A stretch of DNA of 64,000 nucleotides from Pohlia nutans (taxonomy: Eukaryota; Streptophyta; Bryopsida; Bryales; Mniaceae). The stretch lies in contig CM040102.1 in assembly GCA_022496805.1 (NCBI GenBank), positions 21,607,955 through 21,671,954 of the forward strand. Reading direction: 5' to 3'. The notes beneath the pieces are model-generated. The model was not told the origin of the DNA. It saw only the letters and a list, made by a program, of their open reading frames with translations, and ran no database searches. Each line of letters opens with the position of its first letter. Positions within the stretch are counted from its first letter, which is position 1. This document shows, one piece after another, positions 53,901 to 64,000 of this stretch. Both the position numbers and the translations under genes were made by a program.

Positions 53901-56900
53901 TATTGAGTTTGGTGCTCCTTGGAACGTCCTCGGCTACGAGGACGTTCTTCAGGCTGCATCCAAGGGCCCATGGAAGCCTAGCATGATCCATGCATGAGTC
54001 GATTCTATTCATTTGTGTGTTTGAATGAGATTGCGTTTGGTGCTACTTGGGACGTCCTCGGTGACGAGGACGTTCTATAGGCTGCATCCATGGGCCCATG
54101 TAAGCCTAGGATGATCCATGGATGAGTCGATACTGTTCATCTGTGTGTTTGAATCAGATTGAGTTTGGTGCTCCTTGGGACGTCCTTAGCAACGTGGACA
54201 TTCTTCAGGCTGCATCCAAGGGCCCAGGAAAGCCTAGGATGATCCATGGATGAGTCGATTCTGTTCATCTGTGTGTTTGAATCACATTGAGTTTGCTGTT
54301 TTTTGGGACATCCTCGGCAACGAGGACGATCTTCAGGCTGCATCCATGGGCCCAGGACAGCCTAGGATGATCTGTAGATGAGTCGATTCTGTTCATATGT
54401 GTGTTTGAATCAGATTAAGTTCGGTGCTCCTTGCGACGTCCTTGGCTACGAGGACGTTTTTCAGGCTGCATCCAAGGGCCCATGGAAGCCTAGGATGATC
54501 CATGGATGAGTCGATTCTGTTCATCTGTGTGTTTGAATCACATTGAGTTTGCTGTTCCTTGGGACATCCTCGGCAACGAGGACGATCTTCAGGCTGCATC
54601 CATGGGCCCAGGACAGCCTAGGATGATCTGTAGATGAGTGGATTCTGTTCATATGTGTGTATGAATCAGATTAAGTTCGGTGCTCCTTGCGACGTCCTTG
54701 GCTACGAGGACGTTTTTCAGGCTGCATCCATGGGCCCATGGAAGCCTTGGATGATTCATGGATGAGTCGATTCTGTTCAGCTGTGTGTTTGAATCATATT
54801 GAGTTTGGTGCTCCTTGGGACATCCTCGGCTACGAGGACGTTGTTCAGGCTGCATCCAAGGGCCCATAGAAGCCTAGCATGATCCATGGATGAAACGATA
54901 CTGTTCATCTGTGTGTTTGAATCAGATTGAGTTTGGTGCTCCATCGGACGTCCTCGGCTAAAAGGACGTTCTTCAGGCTTCATCCAAGGGCCCATGGAAG
55001 CCTATGATGATCTATGGATGAGTCGATTGTGTTCATCTGTGTGTTTGAATCAGATTGAGTTTGCTGCTACTTGAGACGTCCTCGGCAACAAGGACGTTCA
55101 TCAGGCTGCACCTACGGGCCCATAGAAGCCCATTATGATCCAGGGATGAGTCAATTCTGTTCATCTGTATGTTTGATTCAGATTGAGTTTTGAGCTCTCA
55201 GGGACGTCCTCGGCTACGAGGCCGTCTTTCAAGCTACATCCAAGGGCCCATGGAATACTAGAATGATCCATGGATGAGTCAATTGAGTTCATCTGTGTGT
55301 TTGAATCAAATTGAGTTTGTTGCTCCTTGGGACATCCACGGCTAGGAGGACGTTCTTCAGGCTGCATCCAAGGGCCCATGGAAGCCTAGGATGATCCATC
55401 GATGAGTCGATTCTGTTCATCTGTGTGTTTGATTCAGATTGAGTTTTGAACTCTCAGGGACGTCCTCGGCTACGAGGACGTCTTTCAGGCTGCATCCAAG
55501 GGCCCATGGAATACTAGAATGATCCATGGATGAGTCAATTGAGTTCATCTGTGTGTTTGAATCAAATTGAGTTTGGTGCTCCTTTGGACATCCTCGGCAA
55601 GGAGGATGTTCTTCAGGCTGCATCCAAGGGCCAATGGAAGCCTAGGATGATCCTTGGATAAGTCAATTCTGTTCATCTGTGTGTTTGATTCAGATTGAGT
55701 TTTGTGCTCTCTAGCACGTCCTCGACTACGAGGACATTCTTCAGGCTGCATCCATGGGCCCATGGAGGCCAAGGATGATCCATGGATGAGTCGATTCTGT
55801 TCATTGTGTGTTTGAATCAGATTGAGTTTCGTGATGCATGGGACGACCTAGGCTACGAGGACCTTCTTCAGGCTGCATCCATGGGCCCATAGAAACCTAG
55901 TATGATCCAGGGATGAGTCAGTTCTGTTCATCTGTGTGTTTTAATCAGATTGAGTTTGGTGCTCCTTGGAACGTCCTCCGCAACGATGACGTTCGTCAGG
56001 CTGCATCCATGGGCCCAGGGAAGCCTAGGATGATCCATGGATGAGTCGAATCTTTTCATCTGTGTGTTTGAATCAGATTGAGTTTCGTACTGCATAGGAC
56101 GACCTGGGCTACGAGGACCTTCTTCAGACTGCATCCATGGGCCCAAAGAAGCCTAGTATGATCCAGGAATGAGTCAATTCAGGTCATCTGTGTGTTTGAA
56201 TCAGATTGGGTTTGGTGCTCCTTGGGACGTCCTCGGCAACGATGACGTTCAACAGGCTGCATCCATGGGACCATGGAAGCTTAGGATGATTCATGGATGA
56301 GTCAATTCTGTTCATCTGTGTGTTTGAATCAGATTGAGTTTGGTGGTCTTTGGGACATCCTCGGCTACGTAGACGTTCGTCAGGCTGCATCCGAGGGCCC
56401 ATGGAAGCCTAGGATGGTCCATGGATGAGTCGATTCTGTTCATCTGTGTGTTTGAATGACATTGAGTTTGCTGCTCCTTGGGACGTTCTCGGCAACGAGG
56501 ACGTTCTTTTGGCTGCATCCATGGGCCCAGGAAAGCCTTGGATGATCCATGGATAAGTCGATTCTGTTCATCTGTGTGTTTGATTCAGATTGAGTTTTGT
56601 GCTCTCTGGGACGTGCTCGACAACGAGGACGTTCTTCAGGCTGCATCCATGGGCCCATGGAGGCCAAGGATGATCCACGGATGAGTCAATTCTATGCATT
56701 GTGAGTTTGAATCAGATTGAGTTATGTGCTCCATGGGATGTCCTCCGCTACGAGGACGTTCTTCAGGCTGCATGCAAGGGCCCATGGAAGCCTAGGATGA
56801 TCGGATGAGTCGATTATGTTCATTGTGACTTTGAATCAGATTGAGTTTTGTGCTCCTTGGGACGTCCTCGGCTACGAGGACGTACTTCAGGCTGCATCCA

Positions 56901-59466
56901 AGGTCCCATGGAAGCCCAGTATGATCCATGGATGAATCGATTTTGTTCATTGTGTGTTTCAATCAGATTGAGTTTCGTGCTCCATGGGACGACCTCGGCA
57001 ACGAGGACCTTCTTCACGCTGCATCCATGGGCCCATATAAGCCTAGTATGATCTAGGGATGAGTCAATTCTGTTCATCTGTGTGTTTGAATCAGATTTAG
57101 TTCTGTGCTGTCTTGGACGACCTCGAGTACTAGGACGTTCTTCAGGCTGCATCCATGGGCCTATGGAAGCCTAGGATGATCCATGGATGAGTCGATTCTG
57201 TTCTCTGTGTGTTTGAATATGATTGAGTTTTGTGCTCCTTGGGCCCTCTTCGGCCACGAGGACGTTCATCAGGCTACATCCATGGGCCTATGGAAGCCTA
57301 GGATGATCCATGATTAAGTCAATTTTGTTCACTGTGTGTTTGAATCCGATAAAGTTAGGTGCTCCATGGAACGTCTTCGGCTACAAGGAAGTTCTTTAGG
57401 CTGCATCCAAAGGCCCATGGAAGCTTAGGATGATCCATGGATGAAATGATTCTGTTCATTGTGTGTTTGAATCAGATTAAGTATTGTGCTCCTTGGGACG
57501 TCCTCGGCTACGAGGACGTTATTCAAGCTGCATCCAAGGGCCCATAGAAGCCTAGGATGATCCATGGATGAGAGCATTGTGTTCATTGTGTGTTTGAATC
57601 ACATTGAGTTTTGCGCTCCATCGGACGTCCTCGGCTACGAAGACGTTCTTCAGGCTGCATTCATGGGCCCATGGAAGCCTAGGATGATCCATCGATGAGT
57701 CAATTCTGTCCATTGTGTGTTTGAGTCAGATTGAGTTTTGTGCTCCTTGGGACGTCCTCGGCTAGGAGGATGTTCTTCAGGCTGCATCCTAGGGACCATG
57801 GAAGCCAAGGATGATCCATGAATGAGTCGATTGTGTTCATCTGTGTGTTTGATTCAGATTGAGTTTTCTGCTCTCTGGGACGTCCTCGACTACGAGAACG
57901 TTCTTCACGCTGCATCCAAGGGCCCATGGAAGCCTAGGATGATCCATGGATGAACCAATTCTGTTCATTGTGTGTTTGAATCATATTGAGTTTGGTGCTC
58001 CTTGGACGTCCTCGGCTAGGAGGACGTTCTTCAGGCTGCATCTGTGGGCTCATGGAAGCCTAGGATGATCCATGGATGAGTCGATAGTGTTCATTGTGTG
58101 TTTGAATCTGATTGAGTTCGGTGCTCCTTGGGACGTCCTCGGCTACGAGACGTTCTTCAGGCTGCATCCATGGGCTCATGGAAGCCTAGGATGATCCACA
58201 AGATGAGTCGATAGTGTTCATTGTGTGTTTGAATCTGATTCAGTTTGGTGCTCCTTAAGGACGTCGTCGGCTACGAGACGTCCTTCAGGCTGCATCCAAG
58301 GGCCGATGGAAGCTTAGGTTGATCCATGGATGAATCGATTTTGTTCATTTGCGTGTTTGAGTCAGATTGCGTTTGGTGCTCCTTGGACGTCCTCGGCTAC
58401 AAGGACGTTATTCAGGCTGCATCCAAGGGCCCAAGGATGCCTAGGATGATCCATGGATGAGTCGATTCTGTTTATTGTGTGTCTGAATCAGATTGAGTTT
58501 TGTGTTCTATAGGACGTCCTCGCGTGCGAGGTTGTTTTGCAGGCTGCATCCATGGGCCCATGGAAGCCTAGGATGACCCATGGATGAGTCGATTATCTTC
58601 ATTTGTGTGTTTGAATCAGATTGCGTCTGGTGCTCCATGGGACGTCCTCGGCAACGAGGACGTATTTCAGGCTGCATCCCTGGGACTGTGGAAGCCTAGG
58701 ATGATCGATGGATGAGTCGATTCTGTTCATTGTGTGTTTGAATCAGATTGAGTTTGTTGCTCCTTAGGACGTCCTCGGCTACGAGGACGTTTTTCAGGCT
58801 GCATCCATGGGCCTTTCGAAGCCTAGGATAATCCATGGCTGAGTCGATTCTGTTCATTGTGTGTTTCAATCAGATTGAGTTTGGTGCTCCTTGGGACGTC
58901 GTCGGCTGCGAGGACGTTCTTGAGGCTGCATCCATGGGCCCATGGAAGCCTAGGATGATCCATGGATGAGTCGATTTTGTTCATGTGTGTGTTTGAATCA
59001 GATTGAGTTTTGTGCTCCATGGGACGTCCTCGGCTACGAGGACGTTAGTCAGGCTGCATCCAAGGGCCCCTGGAAGCCTAGGATGATCCATGGATGAGTC
59101 TATTCTGTTCATTGTGTGTTTGAATCAGATTGAGTTTTGTGCTCCATGGGACGTCCTCCGCTACGAGGACGTTCTTCAGGCTCCATCGATGGGACCGTGG
59201 ATGCCTAAGATGATCCATGGATGAGTTGATTCTGTTCATTGTGTGTTTGAATTAGATTGAGTTTTCTGCTCCTTGGGATGTCCTCGGCTACGAGTACGTT
59301 ATTCAGGCTGCATCGAAGGGCCGATGGAAGCCTAGGATGATCCATGGATGAGTCGATTCTGTTCATTGTGTGTTTGAATCAGATTGAGTTTGGTGCTCCT
59401 TGGGACGTCCTCGGCTACGAAGACGTTCTTCAGGCTACATCCAAGGGCCCATGGAAGCCTAGGATT
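50915..59466 (+). repeat. 128-bp satellite array, right part (~66 units)
   Basis: Continuation of the array interrupted at 40148, starting with the duplicated GATGA then TCCATGGATGAGTC. Units stay close to 128 bp, with a few 126-127-bp units from about 58000. Recurrent variants include GGCAACGTGGAC, GACTACGAGGAC and GACGACCTCGGCTAC. Sub-blocks repeat at 256 bp (for example near 54137/54393 and 55161/55417), showing local dimer amplification. The array ends at CCTAGGATT before unrelated sequence. Minus-strand frames of about 72 codons are satellite shadows. Confidence 0.97.
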
Positions 59467-60064
59467 ACACGAGCCCTTGCTCGAACTCGAGAGTGGTCAG
59501 TCGCTAGGTACGCCGCCATCTTTTTCATCATTTGCTTATGTCAAATCACCGCCATGTCATCTTCAGTCGGCCTCGAAGCGGCCAGAATCCACCACTGAGG
59601 TGCGGCCACGTGGAGGCCGTGAAGTCACTTTTTTGTTTATAATTTTTTTAATTAAACGTATTAAATAATTATGGTCTGACATATGTATTTACTATTCACG
59701 TATTTACTATTAACTTATTTACTACAAACCATGGTAATTTAACCTAGTAAGAACGTAACCAAAAACTATTTTTTAGTAAGTTCGACAAATTGAATTATTC
59801 TACTTATAACAAAATTAAGGCCCCGGGGGGTGCACCTTGTATTAAAACCTAGAATCACGTGCGTTCGCAACATACTCTAAAAACCCCCTATATACAAGTT
59901 TTTTTTTGTGAAATTAGGTAATATACATACAATTTTAATAATTAAAATACTAGAGACAATATGTATACACCAAAAAGAATCCATTCATATATAGTCATTA
60001 ACATAAGTATACAAATATACTATTGAACAATAATCAACCTCTACAATATGTATAATGCAATATC
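59467..60064. other. AT-rich gene-free stretch
   Basis: After the satellite comes a short mixed segment (to about 59630), then strongly AT-rich DNA with TATTTACTATT repeats. It includes the region downstream of the minus-strand gene ending at 60065. I see no further element. Confidence 0.45.
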
Positions 60065-63000
60065 CTAGCTTTCATCAACAAAGTCGTTGAAAACTTTTTC
60101 ATCCCCTGGATGTAACTCATAAGCATCTAATGCTGCAATATATGTCATTGTAGCTAATGCAATTACTGTTTCCAAGTCTACCATCAAATGATCAGTAAGG
60201 TTATATGTCCATTTGTTGTTAGACCCCTTCTGATACCAACATAAACCAATCTCCATGTTTGATGGACGGTCCATCAAGTCAATCGGATCCCTATATTCCA
60301 CCCAACGACTACCAAACTTCCTACGCATCCTATAAATCCTCCCAACAAACCAAACCTTAAGTTGAGCTGATTTTTTTGGTCTACCTCTTTTTTTTATAGT
60401 TTGAGCTTGAAGTGTGTTCAAAAAACACACACCAATATCACAACCAAGCTTTAACATAGTATCATGGTTTCCGGCACTAAGGGTTTTAGGCTTCATGTAT
60501 AATATACCAGCCTTAATCCGAGTCAACCGATCTTTAGACAAAGTAGGATTGCCATTCAATTGACTAACAAGTGTACTTTTAAAAATTCTAGACTCCCCTA
60601 CCATTACATAAGGCACAGCTGACTTTGCATTAGATAATGAGGGAAATTCAACACCTTCATGTTTATCAATAAGAACATCCAAAGTATGTCGCAGCTCACT
60701 CTCCAACTCAATATCTTCATTTAAGTCATCTTCAACCCATGACTCCACCTCTTCAGCCTCTATGAAACCCTCTTTGCACATATTTGAATTGACTCGTCCA
60801 ACACCACAATTTTCTTTGTCACTACCTTGTGTGATAGGATCATTATTCAATATGTGATCATAATCACATTCATCTTCCTCCATACTTTTAAACAAATGTG
60901 CTTCAATTTTTTTTTCATGTATCCATGGCTCTATCCACCAATTACCATCTCTCACAACATCGGGTTTCATACCCAATTCAGCACACATTTCTTGGGCCTC
61001 TTGAAATCCCAACTTCAAAGCTGAGACAACAACATCATCAGTTTCCACACATGAATAGTCACTCAAATCTGCAGCTCCTAATCCATGATTCTTCTCCAAC
61101 TCGGTCCATATGTGCGTTTGCTTCTTGTGAGCCCTCAGAAAGCTTGGACCAGTAGGATCAGCCTCAAATTCTGCAATGCGCGCTAATGCTCCTGCACTTT
61201 CCACAAGATCACACCCATCATAGTTTCTCTCGTTTGAAATCATACCACCGACTTTACTGAAAAAAATTTCACAAACATCTGATCCAAGCAAGCCAAATGG
61301 AACTTCTAAGTGGTTGTACTTATCCTTAAACAACTTGATAAGCAATACAATATAATGACATGAAATCTGCATATCTAAATAAGCTTGGCGACTAATAAAA
61401 TTTGTTTTCAAGGAGTAAGTGTGGGTTCCTAAATGCAACCAAAGTTTCCACAAACGAAGAAAGAATGATACTTTTGATGCAAGTTTACATCTATCAAACA
61501 ATGACAAGTGACTCGAAAGAAAGACATCAATATAGGAAGATATGACCTGTAGGTAGTATTGTGTTCCCTTTGTCCTCTCCTTTCGATGTTGTGCACATTC
61601 TCGAAGTTGTAATAAACAATCTTGCACTCTTTTAGATGCAAGGCGTTGAGCTGCAGTCCAATTTTGTCGATCTTCCCTCTTGATATCACCTTCCTGCAAT
61701 CCATGTTGATCAACAGAAAAAGTAGCATATACAAGATAGATGTGGTTAAGGGATGCATGTTTGTTGCCCAAAATCAAATGGCGTGTTGGTGAGTCCAAAG
61801 GATTTACAAGCTTCTTCCCATTATGCACAAAGTCTTGGTCATGTAAACCATAGATGTGAGAATTTGCTAAGACCTTGGCACTAAATAACCATCCATCCCA
61901 TGGAATGCTAAATCGAATACCATCTGATGCCCCATAGTCTTCAAGCATCAACTTTCTCCTACGAGCATCTCCATCTGATGCATGACCTATCAATGGTCCA
62001 ACCACATCCAACAAATGGACAGACCACAATGCCCTTACCTTTTCCCACTGATTGCAAACAAACTCAGCATCAAAATGGTTGCAAGTCAGCTGAATTAGTA
62101 TCACTAGCCTAGGCAATCTAGGATGCAAAGGATTCACTATCAAAACTCGGGCAAAATGAGCTCTAATATTCATTTTAAAAGCTTGCACAATATTTTCATA
62201 ACCTTCAGCTTCAGACCCTACATTCACAACAAAATTAGAGATGCAATGATGGTTTTCAGCAACACCACAAAATCCAACCAAAGTATCATCTCTAGCTATC
62301 CATCTCACAGCCCTTTTAACAACAGTTTCATCTTCAGCTACCATAGCAGGTACCTTTCCAAGGGGGATATTTGCAAGTTGCATTACAGATTTATAGACTC
62401 CGGCAATGTGGCTAAAAACTTTGTCACTCTCTCCAATTCTATATTTCAATCCTTTTTGTAATCCTCGCTTGGTGGTATCCAAGGAAGGACCAGCCATGTT
62501 AATTGACAAGAAATGATGAAGTCTAGGACCACCCCATAACTTGATGGTTTCAAACATTGCTTTGGTTGTCTTGTTGTATCTTTTTGCCTTATCGTCCCTT
62601 CCTACATTCTTTCCTATATCAGTAAGAAAGTCCCATAAGGATTCTTTTCCTTCAAACTTACCATGGTTATGTGCTACAATGATATTGCGGCAAAAAGTCT
62701 TCACATCACCTCTACCATGATACTCAACTGAAGATTCACGTAATGATCTGACTTTCACGGAAAGAGTTGCAACTCTAACTCTTGCTCTCCACAAGTGTGA
62801 CCGTAAAGACCTGGCTTCTTTTCTTGATGATTGTGCAAGCTTAATAATTTCAAGTCTACCGTAATAACCCAACCGCACACTTGTTTTGAAGTTTCTTCCA
62901 CCTCTACGAGTGTTGCTCTTCTTAGTACGATAAACCCTCATTTTAAAATCATTTTTAGCAGGAATTGAAGAACATGCAGAGCACCTAAGTCCAAGGAAAC

Positions 63001-63214
63001 CTTCACCTCTAGTCAAGGAAATGCGAGCACAATTTATATGACGAAAAGTACCTTTGATAACATATTTGGTGCTACCATTTTGAATGTTAGCACAAGTAAA
63101 AGGTTCTGCATACCACTTCTTTCCTTTCTTAAGATCATCCAAGAATGGCTTTAAGTCCATGCTCACACCATTATAGTCCCACCTATCATCCCACAAACCC
63201 CAACACATGCACAA
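60065..63214 (-). CDS. Large transposase-like protein, second part
   Basis: 1049 codons, open throughout. A Cys-pair region is at residues 39-83 (CANIQN ... LRCSACSS), then a basic helical stretch (RKEARSLRSHLWRARVRV). The middle and C-terminal parts contain Asp-rich blocks AEDETVVKRAVRW, GHASDGDARRRKLML and GLHDQDFVHNGKKLVNPLDS. Later GSDVCEIFFSKVGGM resembles the Asp/Glu-x-F-F segment near the last catalytic residue of P-element/THAP9- and KDZ-like transposases. An acidic block and KKRGRPKKS (an AT-hook/NLS-like motif) follow. I recall similar large orphan proteins in invertebrate genomes, but I cannot name the family. The upstream 63239-64000 frame continues directly into this one across a single TAG. 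Confidence 0.6.
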   Translation of the reverse strand: MCMCWGLWDDRWDYNGVSMDLKPFLDDLKKGKKWYAEPFTCANIQNGSTKYVIKGTFRHINCARISLTRGEGFLGLRCSACSSIPAKNDFKMRVYRTKKSNTRRGGRNFKTSVRLGYYGRLEIIKLAQSSRKEARSLRSHLWRARVRVATLSVKVRSLRESSVEYHGRGDVKTFCRNIIVAHNHGKFEGKESLWDFLTDIGKNVGRDDKAKRYNKTTKAMFETIKLWGGPRLHHFLSINMAGPSLDTTKRGLQKGLKYRIGESDKVFSHIAGVYKSVMQLANIPLGKVPAMVAEDETVVKRAVRWIARDDTLVGFCGVAENHHCISNFVVNVGSEAEGYENIVQAFKMNIRAHFARVLIVNPLHPRLPRLVILIQLTCNHFDAEFVCNQWEKVRALWSVHLLDVVGPLIGHASDGDARRRKLMLEDYGASDGIRFSIPWDGWLFSAKVLANSHIYGLHDQDFVHNGKKLVNPLDSPTRHLILGNKHASLNHIYLVYATFSVDQHGLQEGDIKREDRQNWTAAQRLASKRVQDCLLQLRECAQHRKERTKGTQYYLQVISSYIDVFLSSHLSLFDRCKLASKVSFFLRLWKLWLHLGTHTYSLKTNFISRQAYLDMQISCHYIVLLIKLFKDKYNHLEVPFGLLGSDVCEIFFSKVGGMISNERNYDGCDLVESAGALARIAEFEADPTGPSFLRAHKKQTHIWTELEKNHGLGAADLSDYSCVETDDVVVSALKLGFQEAQEMCAELGMKPDVVRDGNWWIEPWIHEKKIEAHLFKSMEEDECDYDHILNNDPITQGSDKENCGVGRVNSNMCKEGFIEAEEVESWVEDDLNEDIELESELRHTLDVLIDKHEGVEFPSLSNAKSAVPYVMVGESRIFKSTLVSQLNGNPTLSKDRLTRIKAGILYMKPKTLSAGNHDTMLKLGCDIGVCFLNTLQAQTIKKRGRPKKSAQLKVWFVGRIYRMRRKFGSRWVEYRDPIDLMDRPSNMEIGLCWYQKGSNNKWTYNLTDHLMVDLETVIALATMTYIAALDAYELHPGDEKVFNDFVDES

Positions 63215-63238
63215 AAGATGGGCATAATTGTTTGATTG

Positions 63239-64000
63239 CTATAAAGCATCAACCCCATCATTAGTAGAAGAGTCATCAATACTTGAAACACCTACATTCA
63301 CCAAGAATGAACTTAGATCTTTTTGTCTAGGATCCTTTACTGATGAAGGTCTAAAAGGACGACCTTTAGGTTTGGGATCTGATTTGGTAGAACAACCACC
63401 AGAAAGGTTTGAAACTGCATCATGATGGGACTTTCCAATGACATGCTCACGCATGTTGCCTTCTAAGGATCCAGTTTTTGGAAATAACTGCATCCATTTG
63501 TTATCAACGGTACAACAAATTTTCATTGCCCCAAGTCTAGAATAATTGCCAAGTGTAGCTTCTACAAGCTCAAATTTGCTTGTAGGAAACTCAACTTCAA
63601 AGAGTTTAATTATTCCAAGTGCTTCTTGAACCCTGGATTTGTTCTCAACAAAGGTTTCTTCACTGTCATTGTTATAAGCCGTTTTTGAATGTTCCAAATT
63701 ACTTTTGAGCCCATTTCTTGCTTCGTAATTCTTCAAATGTCCATCTGAATTTATGTGCGACCGTAAATAATTAGCACATGCATCCCACGGCTTGTTGTTA
63801 CCAGACCGATGATATCGTTCCTGACATTCATGACAAAAAAGATGGAATAGCACATTCTTTCCCTGATCCCTTGTTTCCAACTCTAGAGGATCACATCGAC
63901 CAAGTTTCTTTAATTTTCTTCTCGTATTTTGAATCTCATGTTGCCACTTTTGGACATCTTTGGTAGATGCAAGCTTACTGAACAATCGACCCGTTTGTTC
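63239..64000 (-). CDS. Same gene, zinc-finger N-terminal part, cut by the window edge
   Basis: At least 253 codons, open to the window edge with no ATG seen, so the true start lies beyond 64000. A C-x2-C...H-x5-H finger is visible (CHECQERYHR ... YLRSHINSDGH) and a second possible one (KICCT ... REHVIGKSHH). A BED- or C2H2-like DNA-binding role is likely. It ends with TAG at 63239-63241, yet the same frame continues (QSNNYAHLLCMCWGL) into the 1049-codon frame. I read both as one gene of more than 1,300 codons with one nonsense codon. Confidence 0.6.
   Translation of the reverse strand, partial: EQTGRLFSKLASTKDVQKWQHEIQNTRRKLKKLGRCDPLELETRDQGKNVLFHLFCHECQERYHRSGNNKPWDACANYLRSHINSDGHLKNYEARNGLKSNLEHSKTAYNNDSEETFVENKSRVQEALGIIKLFEVEFPTSKFELVEATLGNYSRLGAMKICCTVDNKWMQLFPKTGSLEGNMREHVIGKSHHDAVSNLSGGCSTKSDPKPKGRPFRPSSVKDPRQKDLSSFLVNVGVSSIDDSSTNDGVDAL

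Noticed and set aside
36945..59020. Dozens of ~72-codon minus-strand frames of the type MGPWMQPEERPRSRG, spaced 128 bp
   Set aside because: They are shadows of the 128-bp satellite; each is defined by the repeat period and drifts in phase from unit to unit.

Overview
The window looks like nuclear DNA of a streptophyte plant, more like a repeat-rich charophyte alga or a bryophyte than a flowering plant. It carries TTTAGGG-type repeats, spliceosomal GT-AG introns, hAT, Mutator-like and Ty3/gypsy transposase genes, and a long tandem satellite. The species cannot be fixed from sequence alone. No rRNA, tRNA or ordinary housekeeping gene is evident; almost everything recognisable is mobile, satellite or unclassified.

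Layout. (1) 1-19.6 kb: coding fragments alternate with eight GC-rich arrays built from GGACGG/CCGTCC palindromes. Bracketed by arrays are a coiled-coil RING-H2 gene with an upstream reading frame (2859-5432, minus), two unrecognised fragments, a divergent protein-kinase-like gene (13257-14911) and a hAT transposase (16060-19077). At four places a TATA box lies directly beside an array. (2) 19.9-21.7 kb: a broken gene with a ParB/sulfiredoxin-like motif; its likely downstream exons appear, from another copy, at 52-1331. A 318-bp solo LTR with a GATCC duplication follows. (3) 22.6-36.3 kb: two inverted, related Mutator-like transposase genes with SWIM zinc fingers and one intron at the same place, each with a basic open frame running divergently from its promoter side. 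(4) 36.3-59.5 kb: a 128-bp satellite of nearly 100 units, split by a nested retrotransposon insertion. A non-autonomous LTR element (40148-50914, GATGA target duplication) was itself invaded by a young Ty3/gypsy element in reverse orientation (41206-50232, near-identical 1335-bp LTRs). (5) 60.0-64.0 kb: a large, probably transposase-like gene with a zinc-finger N-terminus that runs off the edge.

A theme runs through the window. Most long mobile-element frames are broken by single in-frame stop codons while the frame continues coding on both sides. At least twelve cases occur in six unrelated genes and use TAA, TAG and TGA. Comparing the two Mutator-like copies shows several to be simple sense-to-stop changes. 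Nothing suggests one functional pathway; the unifying logic is transposition, nested insertion and decay, with the GGACGG arrays as the least explained component.
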